From Hepsetus odoe (taxonomy: Eukaryota; Chordata; Actinopteri; Characiformes; Hepsetidae): 64,000 nt of DNA. The stretch is from contig CM029384.1 of assembly GCA_017165825.1 (NCBI GenBank), positions 9,838,928 to 9,902,927 on the forward strand, read 5' to 3'. Below the pieces are notes generated by a model. The model saw only the letters and a program-made list of their open reading frames with translations, had not been told where the DNA came from and did not search any database. The translations under genes and the position numbers were made by a program. Shown piece after piece: positions 54,471-64,000 of the stretch. Position 1 is the first letter of the stretch, and every line of letters begins with the position of its first letter.

Positions 54471-55676
54471 CAGAAAGTTATCACTAAAAGGTCTCAATGA
54501 GTTTAGTTATTACCTGCATTAAAGCACTTATCGTTACATCATTGTCACACATTGGCTACAGGCTAAGGTTTTTTCTGATTCAAAGAATTTTAAATTTGGA
54601 ACGGTCCACCATTTTTTAATTATATATGTAATAAAAATCTATGCCATCCATTAAAATTCATACAAAATATATACATAGTTACAATATTTATTTACTTCTA
54701 TATAGTTATAACTCTGCCTCTCAAAACTGAGTAACTGTTGAGTAACGGAGTGCTAGTACTGAAAGATGAAACCACATTATTTTTCAGTAATGCTCCAGCA
54801 TTACTTTTCAATGTTTTTATTTATTTTTTAACAAGACTTAGCTTTGCTGCATGAACAAAAAAATGTGCTTATGTCTTAACCTCTACATATCAAATAGAAA
54901 AATCACTCAGTAGTGACAATTAATATTCTGTGTAAACACTTTTGTAAAACAGCTTTGTTTGAACAAAAGATTAGATAAAATATCTCCAGTCCAAACATTG
55001 TGGGAGGAAAGCAACACTGCAATGAATTGAACCCAGGACCTTCACGCTGCGAGGTAACAGTTCTTCCCACGGCATCCACTGGAACATTGATTGGTCATTA
55101 TAAACAATGTAAAAAAAGTTTCGAAACGGTGACACTAACGCTATCAAAAACTTAAAAATGCTCATCAAACCATCCAGTGTGAACAACAATATTTAAGTCA
55201 GTGCATTCTGTAACATATAGCAACTGATCTTAGTCTCCTGACATAATTTAGAGCTCTTTGTGTCTGCCACCACCTCCTGCTCTGTCTGGAGCATATTAAA
55301 GATGATCTCTAATGGTATCTTCCACTTCTTTCCAGATGCTCTGGATGCTTTTTGAAAGGCCTCTGAAAATAACAAAAATTACATTTATGGAAACCCAACT
55401 GTTTCAAATGAAGGCAGACGGAATTTCAGGTTTTGTTGCAGTAAAGATCACAACAGTTACAAACAAGTTGGAAACTCAACATCACAAAAGTATTTAAGCA
55501 ATGTTGTAAACTTAGAGATGAGATTTTACCTGATATTCAGTATTCAGTATCAGTATGCTGAGTTGTCTTGCAATTTAGTTGAAACCCTTCAAGTTGCCCA
55601 GTACTGTCATATCTGTGCATATCTGCAACCAAAGTGCTATTTTTGAAAACACTGATTGCAGACTTTGAAACATAAC

Positions 55677-55906
55677 TGGGTGGCGGTGGGTACCTGGGTA
55701 CCTGCCTACGGACCTCTGGATCAAGAGGTCCCTGGTTCGAATCCCACCTTGCTATCAACCGGTCCCCGGTTCGAATCCCACCTACCACCACTGGGTCCCT
55801 GAGCAAGACCCTTAACCCTGAGTGTCTCCAGGGGGACTGTCCCTGTAATTAGGATATGGAAGTCGCTCTGGATAAGAGCGTCTGCTAAATGCCGTAAATG
55901 TAAATG
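55677..55906 (+). mobile_element. SINE (family 2) with a duplicated B box
   Basis: The head carries CTGGTTCGAATCCCACCT at about 55,733-55,750 and CCGGTTCGAATCCCACCT at about 55,766-55,783. After that comes CACTGGGTCCCTGAGCAAGA, a body with GGGGGACTGTCCCTGTAATT, and the tail TCTGGATAAGAGCGTCTGCT. It is the best-preserved tail of the family here. Confidence 0.85.
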
Positions 55907-55952
55907 CATGGAAGCACTGAAGTAATAAAATATATATACATAAATAAATACT

Positions 55953-56072
55953 GCAATGGCCTGCGACCTGTCCAGGGTGTGTCCCCTGTCCTTCGCCCTG
56001 TGTGAGCTGGGATGGACTCCAACATCCCCCCGTGACCCCGCTTGGGACAAGCGGCAGAAAATGACTGACTGA
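55953..56072 (+). mobile_element. LINE 3' tail
   Basis: GCGACCTGTCCAGGGTGTGT, CTGTGTGAGCTGGGATGGAC and CCCGCTTGGGACAAGCGGCA form the 3' end. This is the reverse complement type of the tail at 49.6 kb and ends in GACTGACTGAC. Confidence 0.7.
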
Positions 56073-57985
56073 CATAAAGAAAATAAAATATTTATCTTAT
56101 ATATTTATTATAAGCTAAAACTATGCGCTTATTAATATCAGTGTTTTACTTGTTGAATTTAACCAATCAGTACAAGTCTTAAAATCAGCTCATTAAAATG
56201 AAGAAAATAATATATCATATAGCCATAAAGCAAATGGCAGATTATTGGAACTCATGATGATCTGTTGCCCACATTTAAAAAAGAAGGGAAGAATAATCAC
56301 ACTTTCTGGCCCTTATGCACCTAGACCTTTCACCTCAGCTTCGCCTCATGATCGTATTGAGTGTGTAGGAGAATAACTGAAGCAGAACTACTTCATGAAA
56401 ATAGAAACTGCCATTTTACAGAACCTCCTCCTCTGACCCTGGTCTTTGTAATCTATAGTTCTGTGGTTAGCGTCTCTCAGGGTCCAGACTGGTGATTATG
56501 GGTGGAGTACTGCTGGACTGTGCAGCAATCTGGAAGTTGACTGGAGATGAGCTTTAGCTCTTCTCTAAAAGGAGAAAGCCCCTTCTTCTCTTTTCTCTTT
56601 CTTCATCTGATTCCTATTTCACCCACTTTCTCTACGAAGACATGAAAAACAATATCTGATTGAGATCGCAGGCAGCAGGCAGTGGAAGCTTGAAATGAAG
56701 AGCGGAAGCCTGTGAGGGACAAGAGATTTTAACCCTAAAAACAGAGCTCTCAAGTGGTTTGATGGCGGCTTTAAATTTGTATGTTTGGATGACGCTCACC
56801 TCTATCATAATACAACATATTACAGACAGATTTATGGCACGTTTTTAATTAATATAAACATTCTTTAAAACTAACGAATTAAAGGAACCACTTAGGATAC
56901 CTTTAAATAGCACTTGTGTTGCTAAATTGTGGCAGATAATATTAGATATGTTAAACTCTAAAATGTAGTGTGCTTTGGCCAGATGAATAAAACGTATAAA
57001 AATAAACATTTATTATGTTACTGTTTTCATATTCTAAACCCAAATATGCCACAGTTGCAATGAAATAATCTTACTATTCTAAGATGTTTAAATAACTTAC
57101 ACAATATTCTATAAATTATTTATAGATACTGAATTGTTATTTTTAACATTGTTTTATTATTTATTTTAAATTTAGAAAAAAGGTTTAATACAAAAATAAT
57201 AATCATCATTTTGTTTTTTTTAATTGGACCCCCTTAATATCACCTTAGAATTTTACTGAGTTATGAAGTCTTTATGACAGCTACTTTTTTCTACACCCTG
57301 CATAAGAGGTGACTAATGAGTACACTGTAGCCATCTTCCCTAACTGCCCGACCCAGAAGGTGCCTCATTTTAAAGCAGCCTACTTTTATGGACGGAAGGC
57401 CGTCGTTTGAAGTTGTTGTCAGAAGCCACATGTTTGCTGGGAGTGTTGAGTGGCTGTTAGCGGGTGGGATACAAGGGGCCAGCAACACACTCAAGCCTAA
57501 TAATCATACACACACACACACACACACACAGATACACACACACACATAACACATAGCTATGCACATCTGCAAAACAGGAACCAGAGTACCAGTAAAATGT
57601 ATATTTTATAGAGGCCAAGTTTAAAAAGGCACTGAGGGAGGGATTCAGTCTCCATCTTTGCTCGTCCCCATTATAGTTCTTGACTTTCTCCGTAGCTTCT
57701 TTCTTCTTGTCAGAGTTTAAGGCTGTGGAAAAGGGAAAGTAACATTTATGGCCCTGTTTCCTGATGTGTCGTATATCATCAGCATCATTTAGTCATATCA
57801 GCACCTGTTCTCAATGAGGTTGCTTTAAAACATGAATAGACAAGAATAGCTGAGATTATATATATATCACAGTTTGTTCTTTACATTTAACCAAACTAAT
57901 CCAAATCACATAAAATGGGTTTTATTTTCATTTTCTATCTTAAAAAGCAAGGGCACCAAAATGATACAATACAATAGGACTGATA
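56073..57985. other. Intergenic with a CA microsatellite
   Basis: Unique AT-rich sequence, with (CA)n at about 57,508-57,546. A minus-strand open segment from about 57,724 is preceded by CTTTTCCACAG, which could be an acceptor, but the peptide is not recognised. Confidence 0.4.
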
Positions 57986-58227
57986 ACAGGGCAGCAGTGG
58001 TCTAGTGGTTCGGGAGTTGCCCTTGCATCGGAAGATTGTGGGTTTGATTCCCTCACCAGTAGGTTGCCCTTAGGTACTCTTGAGCAAGGTACCGTCCCCG
58101 TCACTGCTCCCCGGGCGCTTTCAATAGCTGCACGGTGTTTGAGTACATGGGTTAAATGCAGAGGTCCAATTTCATTGTGGTTCATGTTGTGACCTCGCAA
58201 TGACAAGGGTTGTCACTTTCATTTAGA
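57986..58227 (+). mobile_element. Full-length SINE (family 1)
   Basis: Starts GGGCAGCAGTGGTCTAGTGG, contains TACTCTTGAGCAAGGTACCG and GTCACTGCTCCCCGGGCGCT, and ends CCTCGCAATGACAAGGGTTG plus TCACTTTCATTT. Confidence 0.85.
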
Positions 58228-59319
58228 ACATTTCAATCCATGGTCCATCTTTTAGAACCCCCTTTAAAAGCAGCCTTTAATTGGAGAATGTGCATGCTGT
58301 TGTATTTCTATTCTATTCTATTATTGAATTTTAATAATAATTATGATGATAAATAATAAAGAAAAGCTAAAATAAATGACTGTAATACCTAACTTTTATA
58401 TCTAAAATTGATTTTTTTATGTGATGTCATGCTTTGCAGCACTCTGCCCTGACTGGTTAGTCTAAAGGTATGTAGACCTATAGGTATCTAGATCTCAGTG
58501 AGTCAGGGCAGAGCTGTTGGTCATTGTTCATTTTATGCATCCTTGTATTTGTATGTTTCATGGTCTGTGTGAATACTGCATTTGATTTTTGCTCGTGTGT
58601 TACACGTTTATGTTCAATAAAATCCCATTCTGTAATCCTGACTCCACAATTACGTTCAGTCCAATCCACCACGGCATGACACATGATTAGAAAGCTCGTG
58701 CAGACTTTAATTATGTTCCAAAATATCACAGTAAAAGTACTAAAAGAAATAATCCAAAGTTAAAAAATTTGGGAAGTTTTTTTCTTTCTTCTGTTATTTT
58801 AAGTGACAAGATTTCCTTCTAACGCTGTCAATGAAACGTGTAAGCATGAAGAACCTTTACTGCATGAATAAGTCTTTACTGTTTATTATTTAGTCAAAAT
58901 GCTTAAGCAATGAAGTCTTTTTCTCAAAACTCTCCATTCCCACACAGCCTGACCAAACAACTGGTGTCTCCTTCAAAATGCATTAAAGCCAATAAGTTCA
59001 TCCTAAAATACACCGTATTCACCAAAACAGTTATGTCTTAAAATTGACTTACATCATGTTTTTACACTATTTTATTTCATTCTTAAAGAACATTGTTTCA
59101 CACACGATGCTATAAAGAATGCCGTACAAATCACTAACAAAAGCATATTAAAAATATTATGAATCATCACTGTCTAAAATAATTCTGATTAAAGTACATT
59201 TAAATGGCATAAAACACCACCTACCTAAAAATAAAAAGTTACCATTGGGAATTAACTAAGCAAAAGCCCTTCCACTGAATAAATACCCCAGCGATTAATA
59301 TGTTTTAACTGGCACGAAA

Positions 59320-59555
59320 TTACGTGTTCTGGGGAGTCCAGATTCACTCTGTTCCAGAGTGATGCACCCACTGCTCCAGTTCCTACCAAACATGCCTGTG
59401 GGGGCAGTGTTATGATCTGGGGTAACTTAGTTTGTCAGGTCTAGGTTCAGCTAAGTTAATTGCCCAAATGAGGTCTATATTCTGAAGGACAAGCTTTTAC
59501 CATCATTGGATATTTTTTCTGGATGGTATGGGCATCTTACAAGATGAAAATGGTA
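59320..59555 (+). pseudogene. Second Tc1-like transposase relic
   Basis: The plus strand reads SGESRFTLFQSD, then PTKHACGGSVMIWG, and after frame shifts FFLDGMGILQDEN. These are the blocks around the first and second catalytic Asp of a Tc1 transposase. It belongs to a different family from the element at 24.4 kb. The ends and several codons are lost, and no inverted repeats were seen. Confidence 0.75.
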
Positions 59556-59895
59556 ACAGGTTTTCATAGACATAACATCTGAAGACCTGTCTGATATATT
59601 TCTAGATGCCATTCATCTTCTGTGGGTTTAGGAAGGGTCAGTAAGGTGTCAGAAACAATGAGGACATATCTAGGGCCTCACTGTGACTGCAGAGAGAGTG
59701 AGTTATATAATGCCATTTTACAGTGTTTTTCCAAAGGGTCTTTAAAATCATTCAGTTTAGAATGTATTGTTAGCACTTTTGTTCATAATATCTATCTTTC
59801 TGTGCAAAATACTTTTTGTTTTATTGGTGGTGCATTTGAGTGAGAAAATAATCCATTGATTGTGATTTAATGTAGTAACTGAATACATTTTGTAT

Positions 59896-60060
59896 GAAAG
59901 GACTGAGGATTGAATCCCACCTCCGGCACTACCACCACTGGGTCCCTGAGCAAGACCTTTAACCCTGAATTGCTCCAGGGGGACTGTTCCTGTAATCAGG
60001 ACATGGAAGTTGCTCTGAATAAGTTGTCTGTTAAATGCCGCAAATGCAAATGTAATGTAA
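59896..60060 (+). mobile_element. SINE (family 2), 5'-truncated
   Basis: Starts within the head (GGATTGAATCCCACCT), then GCACTACCACCACTGGGTCC, TGCTCCAGGGGGACTGTTCC and a decayed tail GTCTGTTAAATGCCGCAAAT. Confidence 0.8.
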
Positions 60061-60980
60061 ATGACATTATAGTATATTACATTTTAAATGGATTCATTGA
60101 AAGGTCCATGAATTCACACGACTGCATGACAATGGATGGGAGTCCGTCTTCAACCAATAGTGACTCACGTAAAAAATCCATCACAATATGACGCCCAGAT
60201 ATATCGCCTTAATTTTTGCTCTTATTAACATGTAACCAATTTCTGAGGTTTGATACTTCCCCACAACTTTTCCCTGCTTGTAGCAGCTTGTATGCAGATG
60301 GTTCATGGTGTAGTGCTTGCCCAAGGCCTTCCTGAAGCAAAAGTGTGAGTTTAGCATGGGCATCATTCAGCTACCTTATTAGTTGGCCGCCTTTGACTTT
60401 GATGGTCCATGACACCAGTGCAGAGCTCCCACACTGTAGGATTGTTCTTTGGGAGATGATTTGCACTTTATTTATTACAACTAAACAGAAACTGAATCCA
60501 CAGAAACAGTAAAGGAAAAGTTCTTACATCTTTATAATTCCTCTGAATAGATGTCATTTTTTAAGGTAATAAGGTCACAAACTGGGTTTGATAAGAACTG
60601 ATCTTCTTATAAATTTTGTGGAAGTCAGACGACTTGGAAAGCTACAGAGATGCAGTTACTCTCTACTGAATTCAGGCCCCATTTATCATCCCACAGAGAA
60701 GGCAGCTATTTCCTGAAGAATCAAATCCAAAATGTAGAAAAGTAAGCACTGATCATTGCACCTTGACTAATATTAGCCAAGCTGAAGATCTAGTCCTTAA
60801 GTCCTTTCATGATCCTCTATCACACTATTATATCGAAACAATGGAACTTAATTCCTGTTTATAAGTAAGCAGTTTTGGAAAAAAGCACAACAGTTTGATA
60901 ACTGCAAGGTGATATGCTGCCTCATTTCAGTTTGGTTGTCTAGAAGAGCTGCATAATACGGGTCCTTCATTTGTGCTCTG

Positions 60981-61019
60981 CAGTAGTAGTAGTAGTAGTT
61001 TAATAGTAGTTTAGTAGTG
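60981..61019. repeat. (TAG)n microsatellite
   Basis: Imperfect TAG units interrupted by TTTAA. Confidence 0.9.
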
Positions 61020-61591
61020 GCATAACTTTTTATTTCTCCACATATTTCTTCACATATCTCATTTAGTATTATATGGAATGGCCATTGAGTGTTCTGTTTT
61101 CCAGTGACAATCAGAAAAACACATTTTAAGGAAAACTGGCATGGAAACCGATTTTGTGCAATAAAACATTTCTAAATGCAGTTTCTCCTTGCTGTCTTAA
61201 AAAAAGACCTATACTACTTTCTGAATTTTACATTTTGATTATTGGGACAACAAAAGAACTGAACTAAAAGACCTTCTAGGTAAAAAGTGTTTTTGGAAAC
61301 ATCAGTTTAATTATTACAAGGTGCTTCATGTCTGTGCTGTATGATATACATAATCCTGCACACACCATGCAGTTCCTCAAGGCTCTGCATAGAGCCCAAT
61401 TGTTTTGTGTGTGTGTCTATGCATGTGTGTAGTGCCTATTTGTGTACAAACGAGTGTGTGCTAAGAATGTTTGCTCCAAGCTGTGAGGCACACTTCACAA
61501 GCTCCTGTTAGAAGTTAAGAGGTGGAGAGGATTTGCTAGTTGGCGCCTGCTTTTACCCAGGGCCCTCTGTTGCCCAGCAGGTGAGCAGACT

Positions 61592-61648
61592 ACACACACT
61601 CACACACTCACACACACACACACACACCTAAACACACACACACACACT
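61592..61648. repeat. (AC)n microsatellite, interrupted
   Basis: AC runs broken by T and CTAAAC. Confidence 0.95.
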
Positions 61649-62875
61649 TTACAATGTCAGGCCTCACTTCATAGCATCTGGTTCATCTATAACCTGTAAA
61701 ATCACACTCAGCAACATCTCACAAGTGCACTGTTTTGCAGTATTTGATTAAACAAGCCTGACTGCTTGTGTAAAAGGGCTAAAGGGCTATGGAGTAGTTG
61801 CAAATCATCACTTTTCTTGCATGATGGGTCAAAAAGTGCACGTACACGCTTTTCAGGTGTAAATGTGGCTTCATCTATAGGTTTGCAGTACTCAGTCATG
61901 AACTGTAACAGGCAGCTTGCTTGTTGGATGGAACAAACTGCAACTAGTCAGATTGGTATGGAAGTTACGTGTGTGAAAAAGAATCTTATGAACGTGTAAA
62001 AATTTTAGTTCACCAAGCCTGGTTTTATAGGCCTCAATCAAAAGCATTAGGGTGCTGGTAACAAGGCATTCTCACATTCACCCATATGCAATATTCTCAA
62101 AAAACTGAAATATTTTTGAATCTAAAGTGGAAATATTAAAATGGTTAAAGCAATGTATCATTGTGATTAAATTAAACATGTTTTGTGTTGTGCCATGGTG
62201 CACTGTAAATAAAATTACTGAAATCTTCACCATTTCTTTAAGATGGGAGTGGAAGGAACCAAGAGAACAGGTTTTAGAATTGGTCCATAAAACTTGAACA
62301 AAAATGCTTTACATTACTGTACATTCAAAAATATCTTTTTTGCTGCTCATTTTGGTAACACGTTTTTTGTCACCATACATAATGTTTATGAAAGTAAAAA
62401 AGCTCTAAATTTGATAAAATACATTTTCCTTTGGTAATTGTAAAAGTGCCCTACATGTGCTTTTCCACCATAATTTTATTTTAGAAAATGTTTTAGCTTA
62501 ATATCTTACCTCATAACCATTATTAACCAAAGTCCCAAGCAATGTGATCTCTAATACACTGAAACAGTGCTGCTTTAAACAGAAAAGATTTAAACATTTA
62601 CACCAGTCTCACGAAAATGGAATTCATTCGCACAACTAATGCCTAAAATAAATAAAATGAAAGATATCATTGTGTTGATATATACCTGATGTGCCTGACT
62701 AGTTAGATCCATTTACAGATTATTTTGCATCAAAGGTGAGGAAAAGATGATCTGATAAAAGAGAAAAGATGGAGGAACTGGATGATTCATTCCTCTCTGC
62801 TCCAAAAGCATTGGAACAGCGAGGTTAATTTATATTGTTTTTGCTATGCACTGAAGATACTTGTTTATTGTTAAT
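61649..62875. other. Intergenic, no gene seen
   Basis: AT-rich unique sequence. The 63-residue minus-strand frame at 61,708-61,899 has no recognisable domain. Confidence 0.45.
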
Positions 62876-63130
62876 TGAAGTGACGTGAAAGCAAAGTGAC
62901 CATTCTTGTCATTGTGAGTACATGGCACACAGTGAAGCACAATGAAATTACACCTCTGAATTTTACCCAAACACAAACACATGCAGCAGGGGGAAGCTAT
63001 TGAAAGTGTCCAGGGAGCAGTGAGAGGAACTGTACCTTGATCAAAGGTACCTGAGGGCAACATACTAGTCTGGAATTCAAACCCATGATCTTATGATCCG
63101 GGGGCCTAGTCCCCAACCTCTAGGCCACCG
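62876..63130 (-). mobile_element. SINE (family 1)
   Basis: ATTCTTGTCATTGTGAG, ATGCAGCAGGGGGAAGCTAT, CCAGGGAGCAGTGAGAGGAA and CAAAGGTACCTGAGGGCAAC occur in family order. It ends CTCTAGGCCACCG. Confidence 0.8.
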
Positions 63131-63320
63131 ATAATTAATAACTTTTTCACCTGATAAAGTTTTTTGTTAACTTGGCAGTGTGCTTTGTATTGTTGTCTTG
63201 CTGCCTCCCAATTAGTCTGAGTTACATCATTAATAAAATATTATTGAACCTGTTCAAAAAGCAGGCATGCAAGCCTAAGCCTCTCACAATTATATTTCTG
63301 TCATCAGCTGTTATTGTTTT

Positions 63321-63350
63321 CTAACCCTAACCCTAACCCTAACCCTAACC
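63321..63350. repeat. Interstitial telomeric repeat
   Basis: Five uninterrupted vertebrate telomere units, CTAACCCTAACCCTAACC in register, with no other telomeric or subtelomeric sequence around. Confidence 0.97.
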
Positions 63351-63901
63351 ATTCCAAATAAATGTGCTGGCTAGGCTCAAAGTCTGTGACATGCCTTTAA
63401 TGGATTTCCCTCTTTTCTCAGATTCCAAAGATTTTCCTCCACAGACATTTCTTGGTTCTTTAAGTGGGCTGTTTCACAGGAGAAATCCAGAGCTTCTAAG
63501 AGAAGGTATAGAAAGCTTTTTAGATTTTGAAAAATCACTCTAACAGGATACACCGGTGTAACAACAAACACCGTTCACCCTCTCATTTTCCAGTACTTTT
63601 GCTCACTTAAAATACCAGAATGTCAGATACAAAATCTTCTACATAGTTTAACATATATGTAAGTGCCAGTATAAAAAACTGGAAATCTTATCTCTATTCT
63701 CATATTCATCATTTGATCTTTTTTTCAGTGCATAGCAGAAACCAGTGACTTGGCTGTTCCAATATTTTTGGAAGGACATGTATATAAAGAGATAACTTCA
63801 CGTACATAGGAATCCCTGTAAAGTGCTCCAGTTTGCAAGTTCAAACTCGCTCATATTGGATGTGCCAAGATCAGGAGAGCAACTGCATTGGAGCGTGTGT
63901 A

Positions 63902-63946
63902 AAGAGAGAGACAGAGACAGAGAAGGAGAGAGAGAGGGAGAGGGAG

Positions 63947-64000
<54 letters not shown>
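63902..64000. repeat. (GA)n purine microsatellite at the window end
   Basis: About 100 bases of GAGAG with GAC, GGAG and GGGG variants, then pure GA to the window end, so the right limit is not seen. Confidence 0.97.

Noticed and set aside
61708..61899. 63-residue minus-strand frame
   Set aside because: Protein-like composition but no domain, acceptor or partner exon found.

Overview
This window is vertebrate nuclear DNA, almost certainly from a bony fish (teleost). The signs are small coding exons with GT-AG introns, many short microsatellites, several tRNA-derived SINE families, 5'-truncated LINE copies and Tc1-like elements of fish type. The SINE tails would suit an otophysan (catfish, characin or relative), but that is only a guess. 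No bacterial, phage or viral gene is supported, and nearly all of the listed open reading frames are chance or shadow frames.

Two protein genes are clear, both on the minus strand. (1) At 18,032-19,450 lies the first coding exon of ppp1r9b (spinophilin/neurabin-2). It gives 473 residues, ends just after the PP1-docking motif KIRF, and closes with a GTGAGT donor. Its first intron seems to fill the window from 18,031 down to base 1, since no later exon was found. A CpG-rich block at about 20,395-20,780 is its likely promoter. (2) At 28,676-47,073 lies the complete type I collagen alpha-1 gene (col1a1a type). I resolved 51 coding exons, in frame, totalling 4,344 coding bases or 1,447 residues. 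The uninterrupted main triple helix is exactly 1,014 residues. Helix Lys-87, Lys-930, the 502-507 GFPGER integrin site and the 775/776 collagenase bond fall at their standard positions. A TATA box, a 5'UTR with the collagen-specific start-codon stem-loop, and a 3'UTR of about 1.26 kb with AATAAA signals frame the gene. Ppp1r9b next to col1a1 matches the tetrapod order, but sgca, which separates them in human, was not recognised.

Layout: 1-18,031, ppp1r9b intron rich in SINE and LINE copies, some nested, two with clear target-site duplications; 18,032-19,450, ppp1r9b exon; 19,451-21,410, promoter region with microsatellites and a 400-bp GATA/GACA tract; 21,410-27,412, intergenic, with an internally deleted Tc1 element and an unassigned group of exon-like frames; 27,413-47,200, col1a1a; 47,228-64,000, upstream non-genic DNA. 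This last part holds SINEs, LINE tails, a Tc1 relic, an 80-bp near-perfect inverted repeat around an 815-bp spacer, and a 30-bp interstitial telomere repeat.

The two genes do not work in one pathway. Col1a1a makes the main fibrillar collagen chain of bone, skin and scale. Ppp1r9b makes an actin-binding PP1 scaffold of dendritic spines. I see no new biological system. The best second looks are the inverted repeat at 53,496-54,470, the exon-like frames at 25,435-26,580, the collagen start-codon stem-loop, the tyrosine-free N-telopeptide and the GATA/GACA tract.
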